The notes under the pieces: model-generated | The model's database searches: none | Told to the model about the DNA's origin: nothing | What the model saw: only the letters and a program-made list of their open reading frames with translations | In this document: positions 43,261 through 53,579 of the stretch, piece after piece | Numbering within the stretch: position 1 is the first letter of the stretch | Layout: each line of letters starts with the position of its first letter | Translations under genes and position numbers: made by a program | Assembly: GCA_019120315.1 (NCBI GenBank) | Contig: DWVJ01000007.1 | Coordinates: 22,072-86,071, forward strand | Origin: Candidatus Ruminococcus avistercoris | GTDB taxonomy: Bacteria > Bacillota > Clostridia > Lachnospirales > Lachnospiraceae | Length of the DNA: 64,000 nucleotides | Direction: 5' to 3'

Positions 43261-44253
43261 TTATTTTTCGTACTGCCCGGAAAGAGATCTTGCTACCTGA
43301 TACTGATATTCCGAAATACTCTTCTGCATGGCAAGGGCTTCATTGATATCAAAATCCACATACTCGCCATTCTTATATGCAACCACACGGTTGGTTTTTC
43401 CTTCCAGCAGCACATCAACGGCATAAGCGCCCATAATCGATGCATAAACCCTGTCCTTACAGGTGGGACTTCCGCCTCTTTGCATGTGTCCCAGGATCGT
43501 CGCCCTGGTTCCGATTCCCGTGGCCGCCTCAATACGCTTGGCCATACTGGTGGAATGGCCGATGCCTTCCGCATTGATGATGATATGATGCTTTTTACCC
43601 CTTTTCCGGTTTTCAATTATATTATTTACAATCTTCTGCTCGTCATAGTCATACTTTTCCGGAATCAGGATATCCTCCGCCCCGTTGGCAATACCGCACC
43701 ACAGAGCGATATAACCGGCGCCCCTTCCCATTACCTCGATGATGCTGCACCGCTCATGGGAGGTGGAGGTATCTCTTACTTTGTCAATGGCTTCCATGGC
43801 AGTATTCACCGCTGTGTCAAAACCGATGGTATAATCGGTACAGGCAATGTCCAGGTCGATACTTCCCGGCACACCCACCACGTTCAGCCCCAGATTGGCC
43901 AGCTTCTGCGCTCCCGCGAAGGAACCGTCGCCGCCGATGACAATCAGACCTTCGATGCCGTGGCGTTTACAGATCTCCACCGCTTTTTTCTGTCCTTCCT
44001 CCGTACGCATCTCAGCACAGCGTGCCGTATACAGGATGGTACCGCCGCGTTCGATGGTATCAGAAACGTCTTTGGCTTCCATATCGATAAATTCTTCATT
44101 CAGCAATCCATCATAGCCTTTGAGAATCCCTTTCATCCGGCATCCTCTGGACAGGCCGCGCCGCACGACCGCACGAATTGCCGCATTCATACCCGGTGCA
44201 TCTCCTCCACTGGTTAACACACCAATGGTATTAATCTTTTTATCTGCTGACAT
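43261..44253 (-). CDS. pfkA: 6-phosphofructokinase (ATP type)
   Basis: 330 residues with GVLTSGGDAPGMNAAIRAVVR, GGDGSFAGA (Gly after GGD fits ATP rather than pyrophosphate use), the catalytic loop VPGSIDLDIACTDYTIGFDTA, MGRGAGYIAL and LGHMQRGGSP. Catalyses the committed step of glycolysis. The usual PGTIDND reads PGSIDLD, with Leu in place of Asn while both Asp are kept. Start at 44253, 6 bases from GGAGGAA. Followed downstream by a SpoU methyltransferase; dnaE lies upstream. Confidence 0.95.
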   Translation of the reverse strand: MSADKKINTIGVLTSGGDAPGMNAAIRAVVRRGLSRGCRMKGILKGYDGLLNEEFIDMEAKDVSDTIERGGTILYTARCAEMRTEEGQKKAVEICKRHGIEGLIVIGGDGSFAGAQKLANLGLNVVGVPGSIDLDIACTDYTIGFDTAVNTAMEAIDKVRDTSTSHERCSIIEVMGRGAGYIALWCGIANGAEDILIPEKYDYDEQKIVNNIIENRKRGKKHHIIINAEGIGHSTSMAKRIEAATGIGTRATILGHMQRGGSPTCKDRVYASIMGAYAVDVLLEGKTNRVVAYKNGEYVDFDINEALAMQKSISEYQYQVARSLSGQYEK

Positions 44254-44307
44254 ACTCTTTCCTCCAAAAGACATTAACCTGTTATTATATTAATTTTAAA
44301 GCATTTC

Positions 44308-47300
44308 TCACTGTTTTTCAATACTCTTTTCCACAACTTTCACGTTGTCCGCTCCGTACCGCGCCGACAGATCGGACACCAGATGCTGCTCGATGCGCAC
44401 GCTTCTGGAGGGAGGCAGCTTCTTCATAGCCCGCTCCTTTTTCAGATACAGCACCACTTCGTCGCTGCCGTCGGAGGTCTTCAGGATATCGTAAAGGCCT
44501 TGTACTTCTTTTTCATACTCCGCCTTGCTGGGGAACTGGATCCACAGCTGGCGGGGCATTTCCCCAAAAGGAGTGATCCTCTCGCAGATCAGCTTGCTGG
44601 GCCTGTCGTCCTCCGCCGAGACCCGGCCGCGGATAAACACCTTGGCGTCTTCTTGCATCACGGAAACGTTTTGCTCGTAATCCCGTGGAAATACCACTAC
44701 CTCCACCGTACCCACCAGATCTTCGATGGTCAGAAAGGCCATGGTCTTGTTCTGTTTCGTATATTTGATGGTTTTCTCCGTGATCATGCCGCCGATGGTC
44801 TGTTTGGAACCGTCCGCCACCCGGGGATACCCCGTATCCTCATCGGGATAAAAGTCAGAGGTGACGGCCGAAATGTTTTTCCTCCAGGTTTTTTCGTATT
44901 CTTCCAGCGGATGTCCGCTGATATAGATGCCCAGCACCTCTTTTTCAAACCCCAGTAAAACTTCCCGGTCATACTCTCCCACATCGGGCAGCTTCAGCTC
45001 ATATTCCTGTTTTTCCTCCTCACCCATCATGTCAAAGAGTGTCATCTGCCCTTCCACTGAAGATTTTTTTTCCAGGTTTACGTCATCCATCACCTGGGCG
45101 TATACCATCATCAGCTGTTTTCTCGTACCGCCAAGGCTATCCAGGGCGCCAGCCTTGATGAAATTCTCCAACGTTCTTTTATTGACCTCTTTTCCTGTCA
45201 GACGCTGAACAAGATCCCGCAGGGAGGTGAAGCAGCCGCCCCGTTTTCTCTCTTCCACGATACTTTTCTGCACCGGCTTGCCGATGCCCTTGATGGCGTT
45301 TAACCCATAACGGATCGCTCCCTTTTCCACCGAAAAGACGCCTTCGCTCTCATTGATATCCGGAGGCAGGATATCGATTTTCATCTGACGGCAGGTGAGG
45401 ATATACTCCGCCACCTTGGAGGGATTCTCCACGCAGGAGGTCATCAGCGCCGCCATAAACTCCACCGGATAATAATATTTCAGCCAGGCCGTCTGATAAG
45501 ATACCACCGCATAGGCTGCCGCATGGGATTTATTGAAGGCATATTTGGCAAAGTCCGTCATGTCGTCAAAAATTTTGTTGGCCGTCTGCTCGGAAATCCC
45601 ATTGCTGATACAGCCCGGGATCCCTTCCTCCTCATTGCCGTAGACGAAATTCTGCCGCTCCTTGGCCATCACCGATTCTTTTTTCTTTGACATGGCTCTT
45701 CGCACCAGATCGCTTCGTCCCAGGGTATACCCGGCCAGATCTCTTACGATCTGCATCACCTGTTCCTGGTATACGATGCAGCCGTAAGTGGGTTTTAAGA
45801 TCTCCTCCAGCTGAGGACAGTCATAGGTCACCGTCTCCGGATGGTCTTTCCCCCGGATGTACCGGGGAATGAAATCCATGGGGCCGGGACGATAAAGGGA
45901 AATACCGGCGATGATATCCTCCAGGCTGCGGGGTTTCAACTCCTTCATGAAATTTTTCATGCCGCCGCTTTCCAGCTGGAACACACCTTCCGTCTTCCCG
46001 GAACCGATCAGTTCCAGTACTTTGGGATCATTGTAATCGATCTGGTCGATATCGATGACCCTGCCTTCCGTCTTCTGGGCCAGCTTCACCGCATTTTGAA
46101 TCACCGTCAGGGTACGAAGGCCCAGGAAATCCATCTTCAGCAGTCCCAGTTCTTCCAGAGTGGTCATGGTAAACTGGGTGGTAATGGAACCGTCGGAAGC
46201 CCGGGAAAGAGGCACGTATTCATCCACCTCTTTCTGACTGATGACTACGCCGGCCGCATGCATGGATGTGTGGCGGGGCAGTCCCTCCAGTCTTCTGGAC
46301 ATATCGATGAGATAATGAACCTCCGGATCTTCCTCATAGAGATTTCGCAGTTCCCGGTTCATATCCAGCGCTTTTTTTATGGTGATATTCAGTTCGTTTG
46401 GCACCATTTTGGCGATGGAATCCACTCTGGCATAGGGAAGATCCAGCGCCCGCCCCACATCCCGGATGACGCCTCTGGCCGCCATGGTACCGAAGGTGAC
46501 AATCTGCACCACCCGGTCTTTTCCATACTTTTCCACCACATAGTCGATCACTTCCTGGCGACGCTCGAAACAGAAATCCACATCAATATCCGGCATGGAA
46601 ACACGTTCCGGATTCAGGAATCGTTCAAAAAGAAGCTGATACCGCATGGGATCCAGCTTGGTGATCCCCAGCGTATAGGAAACCAGACTGCCCGCCGCAG
46701 ATCCTCTCCCCGGACCAACGATAATATCATGATCTCTGGCATATTTGATGAAATCCCAGACGATCAGAAAATAATCCACATAGCCCATAGTCCGGATGGT
46801 TTCCAGTTCGAAATCCAGGCGCTGACGCAGCTGATCCGTCACTGGATGATACCGCTCATCCAAACCTTCATGACATAGCTTGTTGAGATACTCCCAGGAA
46901 GTATAGCCTTCTGGCACATCGTATTTAGGCAGCTTGGTGACGCCGAATTCGATTTCCACATTACAGCGCCGGGCGATTTTATGAGTATTTTTCAGCGCCT
47001 GTGGCGCATATGGAAACAGTTCTTCCATCTCCTGCGGGCTTTTCACGTAGTACTGACCGCCCTCATAGCGCATCCTGTCTTCATCGTCCACTTTTTTATT
47101 GGTCTGAATACACAAAAGAATGTCATGGGAAGTCTGGTCCTCTGCGTAAGTGTAGTGAATATCGTTGGTGCAGACCAGCTGGATTCCCGTCTCCTGGCTA
47201 AGACGCATAAGCTGCTGGTTTACCAGCTTTTGTTCCGGTATCCCGTGATCCTGCAGTTCCAGGAAAAAATTGTCTTCTCCGAAAATATCCCGATATTTTT

Positions 47301-47781
47301 CCGCGCTTTTTTTTGCTTCCTCGTACATCCCCCGCTGCAGATAACGGGGGATTTCTCCGGCCAGACAGGCGCTCAGAGCGATAATCCCCTCATGATACCG
47401 CTCCAGCGTCTCCACATCTACCCTGGGTTTATAGTAAAACCCTTCCACAAAACCGATGGAGACAATCTTCATCAGATTCTGGTATCCCTGCTGGTTTTCC
47501 GCCAGCAAAACCATATGGTAATACCGGTCGTCTCCGCTCCCGCCCGGTTCCCGGTCAAACCGGGAGCCGGGCGCCACGTAGATCTCACAGCCCAGGATCG
47601 GTTTGATCCCCGCTTCCTTCGCCGCCCGGTAAAAATCGATGACGCCGTACATCACGCCGTGATCGGTGATCGCCGCGCTGTCCATCCCCAGCTCCTTGAC
47701 TCTGGCCACATATTCTTTTATCTTATTGGAACCGTCCAGCAGACTGTATTCCGTATGCACATGTAAATGAGTAAATTCCAC
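44308..47781 (-). CDS. dnaE: DNA polymerase III alpha subunit
   Basis: 1157 residues in the order of DnaE: N-terminal PHP domain (THLHVHTEYSLLDGSNKI), palm with GPGRGSAAGSLVSYTLGI and the catalytic Asp pair in MPDIDVDFCFERR, finger/thumb regions, helix-hairpin-helix (YGLNAIKGIGKPVQ), and C-terminal OB domain (TVEVVVFPRDYEQNV). It is the replicative polymerase in Clostridia, in addition to PolC. The gene runs from 6 bases after the cvfB gene; pfkA follows. Confidence 0.97.
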   Translation of the reverse strand: MEFTHLHVHTEYSLLDGSNKIKEYVARVKELGMDSAAITDHGVMYGVIDFYRAAKEAGIKPILGCEIYVAPGSRFDREPGGSGDDRYYHMVLLAENQQGYQNLMKIVSIGFVEGFYYKPRVDVETLERYHEGIIALSACLAGEIPRYLQRGMYEEAKKSAEKYRDIFGEDNFFLELQDHGIPEQKLVNQQLMRLSQETGIQLVCTNDIHYTYAEDQTSHDILLCIQTNKKVDDEDRMRYEGGQYYVKSPQEMEELFPYAPQALKNTHKIARRCNVEIEFGVTKLPKYDVPEGYTSWEYLNKLCHEGLDERYHPVTDQLRQRLDFELETIRTMGYVDYFLIVWDFIKYARDHDIIVGPGRGSAAGSLVSYTLGITKLDPMRYQLLFERFLNPERVSMPDIDVDFCFERRQEVIDYVVEKYGKDRVVQIVTFGTMAARGVIRDVGRALDLPYARVDSIAKMVPNELNITIKKALDMNRELRNLYEEDPEVHYLIDMSRRLEGLPRHTSMHAAGVVISQKEVDEYVPLSRASDGSITTQFTMTTLEELGLLKMDFLGLRTLTVIQNAVKLAQKTEGRVIDIDQIDYNDPKVLELIGSGKTEGVFQLESGGMKNFMKELKPRSLEDIIAGISLYRPGPMDFIPRYIRGKDHPETVTYDCPQLEEILKPTYGCIVYQEQVMQIVRDLAGYTLGRSDLVRRAMSKKKESVMAKERQNFVYGNEEEGIPGCISNGISEQTANKIFDDMTDFAKYAFNKSHAAAYAVVSYQTAWLKYYYPVEFMAALMTSCVENPSKVAEYILTCRQMKIDILPPDINESEGVFSVEKGAIRYGLNAIKGIGKPVQKSIVEERKRGGCFTSLRDLVQRLTGKEVNKRTLENFIKAGALDSLGGTRKQLMMVYAQVMDDVNLEKKSSVEGQMTLFDMMGEEEKQEYELKLPDVGEYDREVLLGFEKEVLGIYISGHPLEEYEKTWRKNISAVTSDFYPDEDTGYPRVADGSKQTIGGMITEKTIKYTKQNKTMAFLTIEDLVGTVEVVVFPRDYEQNVSVMQEDAKVFIRGRVSAEDDRPSKLICERITPFGEMPRQLWIQFPSKAEYEKEVQGLYDILKTSDGSDEVVLYLKKERAMKKLPPSRSVRIEQHLVSDLSARYGADNVKVVEKSIEKQ

Positions 47782-47786
47782 TTCTT

Positions 47787-48626
47787 TTACTTCCTGTATA
47801 TTCTGTGATCTTTGATTTCTACTTTGTTTTCCTTTAATAAATGCCCCACTGCCCGCTTAAACGCAGCTTTGCTTAAACCGAACTCTCTTTTGATCACTTC
47901 TGGCGAAACCTTATCGTCAAAGGGCAGCACGCCGGCAAACTCGTCGATGACCTTAAGCACCAGCTCTGCGTCCTCATCCATCTGCAGATACGCTTTCTTT
48001 TTCGCCGACAGGTTCAGCTTGCCGTCTTCCTTCACATCCGTCACCCGAAATTTCATTACTTCACCAGGGGAGAATTTCCCCTGCGCTTCCTGATGAGGTA
48101 CCAGCCCGGAATAACGGTCGTCCACCGCCACAAAGATGCCGAAATTGTCGCTGACCTGATACACCCGGCCTTCCACCTCGTCTCCGATCACATAGGGAGA
48201 ACCGGTCTTCAGATAGTGGTACACCTTCATGGTAGCGCACAGCCGCCCGCTTTTATCGATATAAAGAGCGGCCAGGACTTCCTCTCCCGGCATCACCTTT
48301 TTTGTCTGCTCGCGAAAGGGCAGCAGCAGATCTTTTTCCAGACCCCAGTCCAAAAAAGCGCCGATCTTTCCGGTCTGAACCACCTTCAAAAGCGCCGTTT
48401 CCCCCAGTTTCACCAGCGGCTCCCGTACGGTCGCGATCATCCGGTCCCGGGAATCCCGGTAGAGAAAAACCTCCAGTTCATCCCCCTGTTCCATTCCCTT
48501 TGGAACCTGCTTTTGGGGCAAAAGTACCCGCTCCTTTTCTCCCGCATCCATCTTCTCGCCCAGATAAACGCCAAAATCCACTTTCTTTACGATTTTCAAT
48601 AACTGTTTTTTTCCCAACTGCAACAT
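47787..48626 (-). CDS. CvfB-like S1 RNA-binding protein
   Basis: 279 residues with two S1 modules (KKVDFGVYLGEKMDAG..., GDEVEGRVYQVSDNFGIFVAVDDRYSGLVPH) and a C-terminal winged helix (VSPEVIKREFGLSKAAFKRAVGHLLKENK). CvfB/YitL proteins bind RNA and affect virulence and translation in Staphylococcus and Streptococcus; the role here is unknown. Encoded 6 bases before dnaE on the same strand. Confidence 0.88.
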   Translation of the reverse strand: MLQLGKKQLLKIVKKVDFGVYLGEKMDAGEKERVLLPQKQVPKGMEQGDELEVFLYRDSRDRMIATVREPLVKLGETALLKVVQTGKIGAFLDWGLEKDLLLPFREQTKKVMPGEEVLAALYIDKSGRLCATMKVYHYLKTGSPYVIGDEVEGRVYQVSDNFGIFVAVDDRYSGLVPHQEAQGKFSPGEVMKFRVTDVKEDGKLNLSAKKKAYLQMDEDAELVLKVIDEFAGVLPFDDKVSPEVIKREFGLSKAAFKRAVGHLLKENKVEIKDHRIYRK

Positions 48627-48638
48627 CTGTCTTCTCCT

Positions 48639-49343
48639 CTACTGGAACTGCGCCGCCGCGTAGGGACTGCCGTCTCTGTCACACAGCGCTATGGTATATC
48701 GGTCCTGTTCCCGGAAAACCTCGGGCACGATTATACTGTTCAGAACCGCCTGTTTTTTGTATTCCGCCCGCATCTGCCGGACGGTAAAACCCTCCGGCAG
48801 ATAATCCATGGCCATCTGAATGTACTGTCCGTTATTTACGTGATGATTCACATCCAGCTGATGGCGGTGGATCACAAAAGGCTCCATCTTTATTCCGCCT
48901 TCTGGAACCGGCACTTTCCTGGGCGCATATTCCATGGGGAATTTCTCTTCCAGACCGTACCCTTTTGCCTCCGCCGGATCCACCTTGGCCGGACTTTTCG
49001 TCTCCGTATTCATATAGATCCACAGAGAATTGGCGTAGGAGAGAAGTTCTCCCCCGCCGGTGTGCAGCGTGAAATTACGGTACCCGTAAAACCCTTTGAA
49101 ATCATAGGCCCAGGTACTGACCACGATGGGCTCGCCCATCATCGGGTAACGATCCACGCAGATCTGCCAGGAAGACAGAATCCAGACTCTCTTTTTTTCT
49201 GTCAGCCTGCGGATGCCAAGCCCCGCCTCCTCGGAATGGAAATTGCTGCTGTCCTGATAATAATTTAAAATACTGTTCAGCGTCATATGGCCGTCTTCGC
49301 CGATCTCACTGAACCGCACTTTGCTCTCAAATGAATATTTCAT
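48639..49343 (-). CDS. Acyl-ACP thioesterase
   Basis: 234 residues forming the double hot-dog fold of acyl-ACP thioesterases; the first half has VRFSEIGEDGHMTLNSILNYYQDSS and the second has the active-site region HRHQLDVNHHVNNGQYIQMAMDYLP. Releases fatty acids from acyl carrier protein. Ends 12 bases before the CvfB-like gene. Clostridial members are small FatA/FatB relatives. Confidence 0.92.
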   Translation of the reverse strand: MKYSFESKVRFSEIGEDGHMTLNSILNYYQDSSNFHSEEAGLGIRRLTEKKRVWILSSWQICVDRYPMMGEPIVVSTWAYDFKGFYGYRNFTLHTGGGELLSYANSLWIYMNTETKSPAKVDPAEAKGYGLEEKFPMEYAPRKVPVPEGGIKMEPFVIHRHQLDVNHHVNNGQYIQMAMDYLPEGFTVRQMRAEYKKQAVLNSIIVPEVFREQDRYTIALCDRDGSPYAAAQFQ

Positions 49344-49403
49344 ACGCTCTCCTGTATATGGTTAACCGTTCTGTCATTCTTTATTATACCGTTTCGTCCC
49401 ATC

Positions 49404-50780
49404 TCACACAACCTGCGATTTCTTCTTTTTCCCGTTCAGTTCCGGCATGACCACGCAGAGCATGGTGATAAAGCAGGCGGCTCCTCCCACAAAATTGGAT
49501 ACCGGCTCCGCGGCAAAGACGCCGTTGGTTCCCAGATTCCACATGCCGGGAAGCAGGATAGTCAGCGGCACCACGATGATAATCTTACGGAAAATGGAAA
49601 AAAAGATGGCGTATTTCGCCTTGCCCAGAGCTACGAAGATGCTCTGCCCGCAAAACTGCAAAGACATCATGAAAAGTCCAAAGAAGTAAATGTGCATCAC
49701 CGGCACACAGGCCTCGATCATCTTGGGATCACTGTTGAAAATATGAACAAAAAAGGCCGGAAAAACCGTTACGATCCCCCACAGAACCGTAAACATAATC
49801 ACACCGGTGGCCGCCGTAAACTTGATCGCTTTTTTCACCCGATCATACTGACCGGCTCCGTAGTTAAAACTCATCACCGGCTGCGCGCCGTTGGTCAGTC
49901 CCATAGCCGGCATGTTGAAAATCTCCCGGATAGAACTCATCACCGTCATCACGCCCACGTACAGGTCTCCGCCCCAGGTTTGCAGCGTGGAATTGCAGAC
50001 GATCTGCACCACACTGTTGGTAAACTGCATCATAAAACCGGTCAGACCCAGCACCGTGATATTTTTTACCCTTGATAACTTCAGCCGCATCACCGCCGGG
50101 CGCAGATGAAGCGTTGTGGTTTTTCCGGTCAGAAACCGCAGCACCCACAGAGCGGACACCATCTGGGAAAGCACCGTGGCGATGGCCGCTCCCTGCACTC
50201 CCATATCAAAAACAAAGATAAAAACCGGGTCCAGGATGATATTCATAATCGCTCCTACCACAACCGTCATCATACCGGTTCTGGCAAACCCCTGATTGTT
50301 GATAAACCCGTTCATGCCCAGGCTGATCATGACAAATACCGTTCCTGCCAGATAGATCAGCGCGTAATCCCTGGCATAAGGATAAGTAATGTCGCTGGCG
50401 CCAAAAGCATACAAAAGCGGCCGGTTGAACACCATGCCAAGGATCATCAGCGCCAGTCCCGCCGCCACCAGAAGCGTACAGGTATTCCCCATCACCTTCT
50501 GTGCTTCTTCGTAATCCCCCTTTCCCTGTTCCATGGCACAGATGGGCGAACCGCCTGTACCGAAGAGATTGGCAAAAGCATTGATCATCATGATAATGGG
50601 AAAACAGATGCCAAGACCCGTCAGGGCGATCCGCCCTTCCCCCGGGATCCGGCCGATATACATCCGGTCCACGATATTATACAGCAGGCTGACGATCTGC
50701 GCCGCCGTCATGGGAACGGCCACCTCCAGGATATTCCGGTAGACGCTTCCCTTTGAAAAATCTGTCTTTTTGGCTTTCAT
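49404..50780 (-). CDS. MATE-family efflux transporter
   Basis: 458 residues with twelve membrane helices in two similar halves and the MATE N-terminal pattern VAVPMTAAQIVSLLYNIVDRMYIGRI. Members exchange a cationic substrate for Na+ or H+. Substrate unknown. Single gene 60 bases upstream of the thioesterase gene, same strand. Confidence 0.92.
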   Translation of the reverse strand: MKAKKTDFSKGSVYRNILEVAVPMTAAQIVSLLYNIVDRMYIGRIPGEGRIALTGLGICFPIIMMINAFANLFGTGGSPICAMEQGKGDYEEAQKVMGNTCTLLVAAGLALMILGMVFNRPLLYAFGASDITYPYARDYALIYLAGTVFVMISLGMNGFINNQGFARTGMMTVVVGAIMNIILDPVFIFVFDMGVQGAAIATVLSQMVSALWVLRFLTGKTTTLHLRPAVMRLKLSRVKNITVLGLTGFMMQFTNSVVQIVCNSTLQTWGGDLYVGVMTVMSSIREIFNMPAMGLTNGAQPVMSFNYGAGQYDRVKKAIKFTAATGVIMFTVLWGIVTVFPAFFVHIFNSDPKMIEACVPVMHIYFFGLFMMSLQFCGQSIFVALGKAKYAIFFSIFRKIIIVVPLTILLPGMWNLGTNGVFAAEPVSNFVGGAACFITMLCVVMPELNGKKKKSQVV

Positions 50781-50805
50781 TTATCCATCACTCTTTCTAT
50801 ATATT

Positions 50806-52254
50806 TTATACCGACAGCCAGTCGGATAATCTTAAATATGCCAGTTCTTCCTCATCCGAAAGGCTAAGACCCGTCAGCGTCCTGATCCTCCCCAGGCGGT
50901 ATTTCAGCGTATTCCGATGAATATGAAGCGCCTGGGCCGCGCCCAGAAGATTCCGTTCTTTTTTCAGGTACACTGACAGAGTCTCTCTCAGATGCGTATG
51001 ATTCTCCCTGTCATACCGCTCCAAGATCTTAAGCGCCGGATGCAGCAGAGGAAGCGTCAGTTCCTGCGCACGGAACATTTCCCGCAGATAACCGAAGGCA
51101 AAATCTTCACAACGGTAAATCCCCGCCTTTTTTCCTGCCATATCCAGGGCAAAATGGGCCTGCCGGTACGCCACCGGCAGATTCTCCCATTCCTGTGATG
51201 CCATGGAAAAGCCGATACAGAGCGCGGAAAGCTTCACTGTCCGTTTCAGCAGACGCTCCAGCTCTTTGCAGTCCTCCTCTTTTACAACAGCCACCGTCTC
51301 ATCCTTATAGATAAAAGGGAAATAGATCTGCGGTACCGTCTGAAGAGAATGAACCAGAGCATGTTTCTGCATCTGATCCCCTCTGGTGATATGACAGAAA
51401 ATTGCCAGCCTCCAGGGGCCGTTAAGACCTTTTTGCTCCAGATGCCGGACCGCACGTTCCCCCGGCGGCTGTCCCTCCAGAAATCCCCGTAAAATAGACT
51501 CGCTGGACTTGATTGTACCCTCCGCCGAAACGAATTCCGCAGATCGCAGCAGATATCTGCTTAAAACCGGCGCCAGCTGTAAATCGATCTCCGTCAGATT
51601 CTGATATTTCTGAAGAATCCCCAGATATGCCACAACCTCTCCATCCTGTTTCAGATACATCATCAGCACAGGATTTCCCTTTTCATACACATTGCGGATC
51701 AGCTGCGGTTCCTCTGTCAGATCTGCCACCAGTTCCCCTTTGGTATTATAATAAGTATTAAACAGAATAGACGGATGGATGACTTTCCTTTGCACCGTTT
51801 CATCCCAGTAGGGATCGCCGGTGATTCCACCCAATGCACTTCCGGCAAAAATATCCCCATCTACGCTGCTCACCATCATAGGATTTTCCAGTACGGTTTC
51901 CCCGATATCAATGAGCTCCTGCAAAGGGGCTTCTTGGGCCGCCGCCTCCAGAAGTTTTCTCTCCCAGTCTGTATAATACTCAAAGGCCGACAAAAGACCG
52001 TTCAGCAGTTCCTCATAATCACAGTTCCAGAACAGCATCTGACTCTTGCGGTTCACCACGATACAGGCGTCCGTATAACGGGGATCCGATAAAAACTGGC
52101 CGGCATAGCCGAAATAGACATATTCCGGCGCCAGCTTTTGTTCTCCCTCCGGAAGAAACCGAAGTCCGCGGATCACTCTCTCATCATTGACGATGGCACA
52201 ATCCGGATGATAATTTCTCAGATACCTGGCCAGTATGGACATGCTCAGTTTCAC
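50806..52254 (-). CDS. PucR/CdaR-type transcriptional regulator
   Basis: 482 residues from a GTG at 52254 (AAGGAGGA 8 bases before it; the frame is open well upstream but without a site). Residues 1-170 form an N-terminal sensory part, residues about 230-370 a CdaR-like GGDEF-related region, and the end is the PucR helix-turn-helix (YLKKERNLLGAAQALHIHRNTLKYRLGRIRTLTG). Divergent from the second URO-D gene. It is a paralogue of 466-1992, with similar C-terminal and divergent N-terminal sequence, implying a different inducer. Confidence 0.85.
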   Translation of the reverse strand: MKLSMSILARYLRNYHPDCAIVNDERVIRGLRFLPEGEQKLAPEYVYFGYAGQFLSDPRYTDACIVVNRKSQMLFWNCDYEELLNGLLSAFEYYTDWERKLLEAAAQEAPLQELIDIGETVLENPMMVSSVDGDIFAGSALGGITGDPYWDETVQRKVIHPSILFNTYYNTKGELVADLTEEPQLIRNVYEKGNPVLMMYLKQDGEVVAYLGILQKYQNLTEIDLQLAPVLSRYLLRSAEFVSAEGTIKSSESILRGFLEGQPPGERAVRHLEQKGLNGPWRLAIFCHITRGDQMQKHALVHSLQTVPQIYFPFIYKDETVAVVKEEDCKELERLLKRTVKLSALCIGFSMASQEWENLPVAYRQAHFALDMAGKKAGIYRCEDFAFGYLREMFRAQELTLPLLHPALKILERYDRENHTHLRETLSVYLKKERNLLGAAQALHIHRNTLKYRLGRIRTLTGLSLSDEEELAYLRLSDWLSV

Positions 52255-52450
52255 AACCCCATCCTCCTTCCTGCACCGCTTTGCTGCCTTTGTCACTTGC
52301 GGACAAAGCTTCCTTTTATTCTCTGTTTGCGTTTGTCTTTTCAAAACATAGACGAAACATATAACAAGGGATATAGTTGAATTATAAGACAAGTTCTTGT
52401 TTTTTTCAATTTGTAGTTTGGGAACAATATTAAAGAAAGGATGATGAAGT
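52255..52450. promoter_or_regulatory. Divergent intergenic region with candidate operator
   Basis: AAGACAAG-TT-CTTGTTTT at 52387-52402 is an inverted repeat with 7 of 8 base pairs matching (core ACAAGTTCTTGT perfect). It lies about 50 bases upstream of the URO-D start and may bind the PucR regulator. It differs in sequence from the dyads at 2066-2097, so the two systems seem to use separate sites. Confidence 0.4.
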
Positions 52451-53560
52451 ATGAGTTTATACCAGGAACGACTTGCACGGACAATCAACGCGATTCAGAT
52501 GAAACCTGTGGATAAGATTCCCTATTCTTACAGCGGACCCGCTTACATGACCCGCAGCCAGGGAGTAAAGATCAGCGAATTTCTATCTGATTTTAAAAAA
52601 GCGACCGACACCGCCATATCCTTCGTTCAGGAGCATCCGGGCATCGACTCGCTGCATTCCCCGACGATGTCGCCCTATGCTCTGTCCATGCTCTGGCTTT
52701 CCAAAGTAAAAGTACCGGGCATCGATCTTCCGGATGATGAACTGTGGCAGGTGGACGAGCAGGAAGTCATGACCTTTGATGATTATGAAAAGATCATCGA
52801 AATGGGATACGGCCCCTGGCTGGAGGACTTTCTGAAAAACCGAATCAACAATCCGGCTCCCAAGATGCAATCTTTTGTCCAGAGTTCCCCGGAAACCATA
52901 CAAAGAATGGCCACGGAAGGTCAGATGCCAATCATGAACGCATTATCCACCGGCACACCCTTCGAAGGCTTCTGCGGCGCCCGTCAGCTGATGAACTTTT
53001 TCGTTGATCTGGTATCTGAACCGGAACTGGTAAAGGCCGCCCTGGATAAAGCAATGGAATACACCTGTGCCAGCTATACCGCTCAGCTGGAAGCCGCAAA
53101 GCCCCTTTCTGCCTGGGTCGGCGGATGGCGGGCAGCCCCGGAACTGATGTCCCACGACACCTGGATGGAATTTGTCTGGCCCTATCTGCATAAATTAATC
53201 GACATCACCATCGAACATAACGTCATCCCGATCCTGCATTTTGACTCCTGCTGGGACAGCGAACTGGAGACCTTGAAGGAACTTCCGCCCCGCACCTGTC
53301 TGCTGATGCTGGACGGCTCCACAGACATGAGAAAAGCCCGGGAGATTCTGGACGATCGGATGTGCCTGATGGGCGACGTGCCTTCCACCATGCTTGCTTT
53401 TGACAGCGACAATGAAGTCTACAATTACGTAACCAATCTGATAAAGGATGTGGGACCCAAGACCGGCCTGATCGTAAGCTCCGGCTGCGACAATCCGTTA
53501 AATGCCAAACCGGAAAATGTAAAAGCCATGATCCAGGCCACCGTTGACTATCAGGTATAA
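52451..53560 (+). CDS. URO-D-fold methyltransferase (MtaA/CmuA-like)
   Basis: 369 residues: MKPVDKIPYSYSGPAYMTRSQGVK near the start, metal site region ILHFDSCWDSE (His263, Asp265, Cys267) and late SSGCDNPLNAKPENV (Cys346). In MtaA/CmuA-type methyltransferases zinc is held by His, Cys and a later Cys, and His263/Cys267/Cys346 fit a similar site. Unlike the paralogue at 2113, where Glu replaces His. Expected to transfer a methyl group to or from a corrinoid protein; substrate unknown. Overlaps no gene upstream; its stop lies 20 bases before the CobW GTG. Confidence 0.82.
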   Translation: MSLYQERLARTINAIQMKPVDKIPYSYSGPAYMTRSQGVKISEFLSDFKKATDTAISFVQEHPGIDSLHSPTMSPYALSMLWLSKVKVPGIDLPDDELWQVDEQEVMTFDDYEKIIEMGYGPWLEDFLKNRINNPAPKMQSFVQSSPETIQRMATEGQMPIMNALSTGTPFEGFCGARQLMNFFVDLVSEPELVKAALDKAMEYTCASYTAQLEAAKPLSAWVGGWRAAPELMSHDTWMEFVWPYLHKLIDITIEHNVIPILHFDSCWDSELETLKELPPRTCLLMLDGSTDMRKAREILDDRMCLMGDVPSTMLAFDSDNEVYNYVTNLIKDVGPKTGLIVSSGCDNPLNAKPENVKAMIQATVDYQV

Positions 53561-53579
53561 CGATAAAGGGGGAAGAAAT

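Noticed and set aside
45841..46878. 345-residue plus-strand frame
   Set aside because: It is antisense to dnaE and has no recognised domain.
53544..53579. Upstream TTG start of the CobW gene
   Set aside because: The added residues lie inside the URO-D end, and GGGGG with 7-base spacing supports the GTG at 53580.
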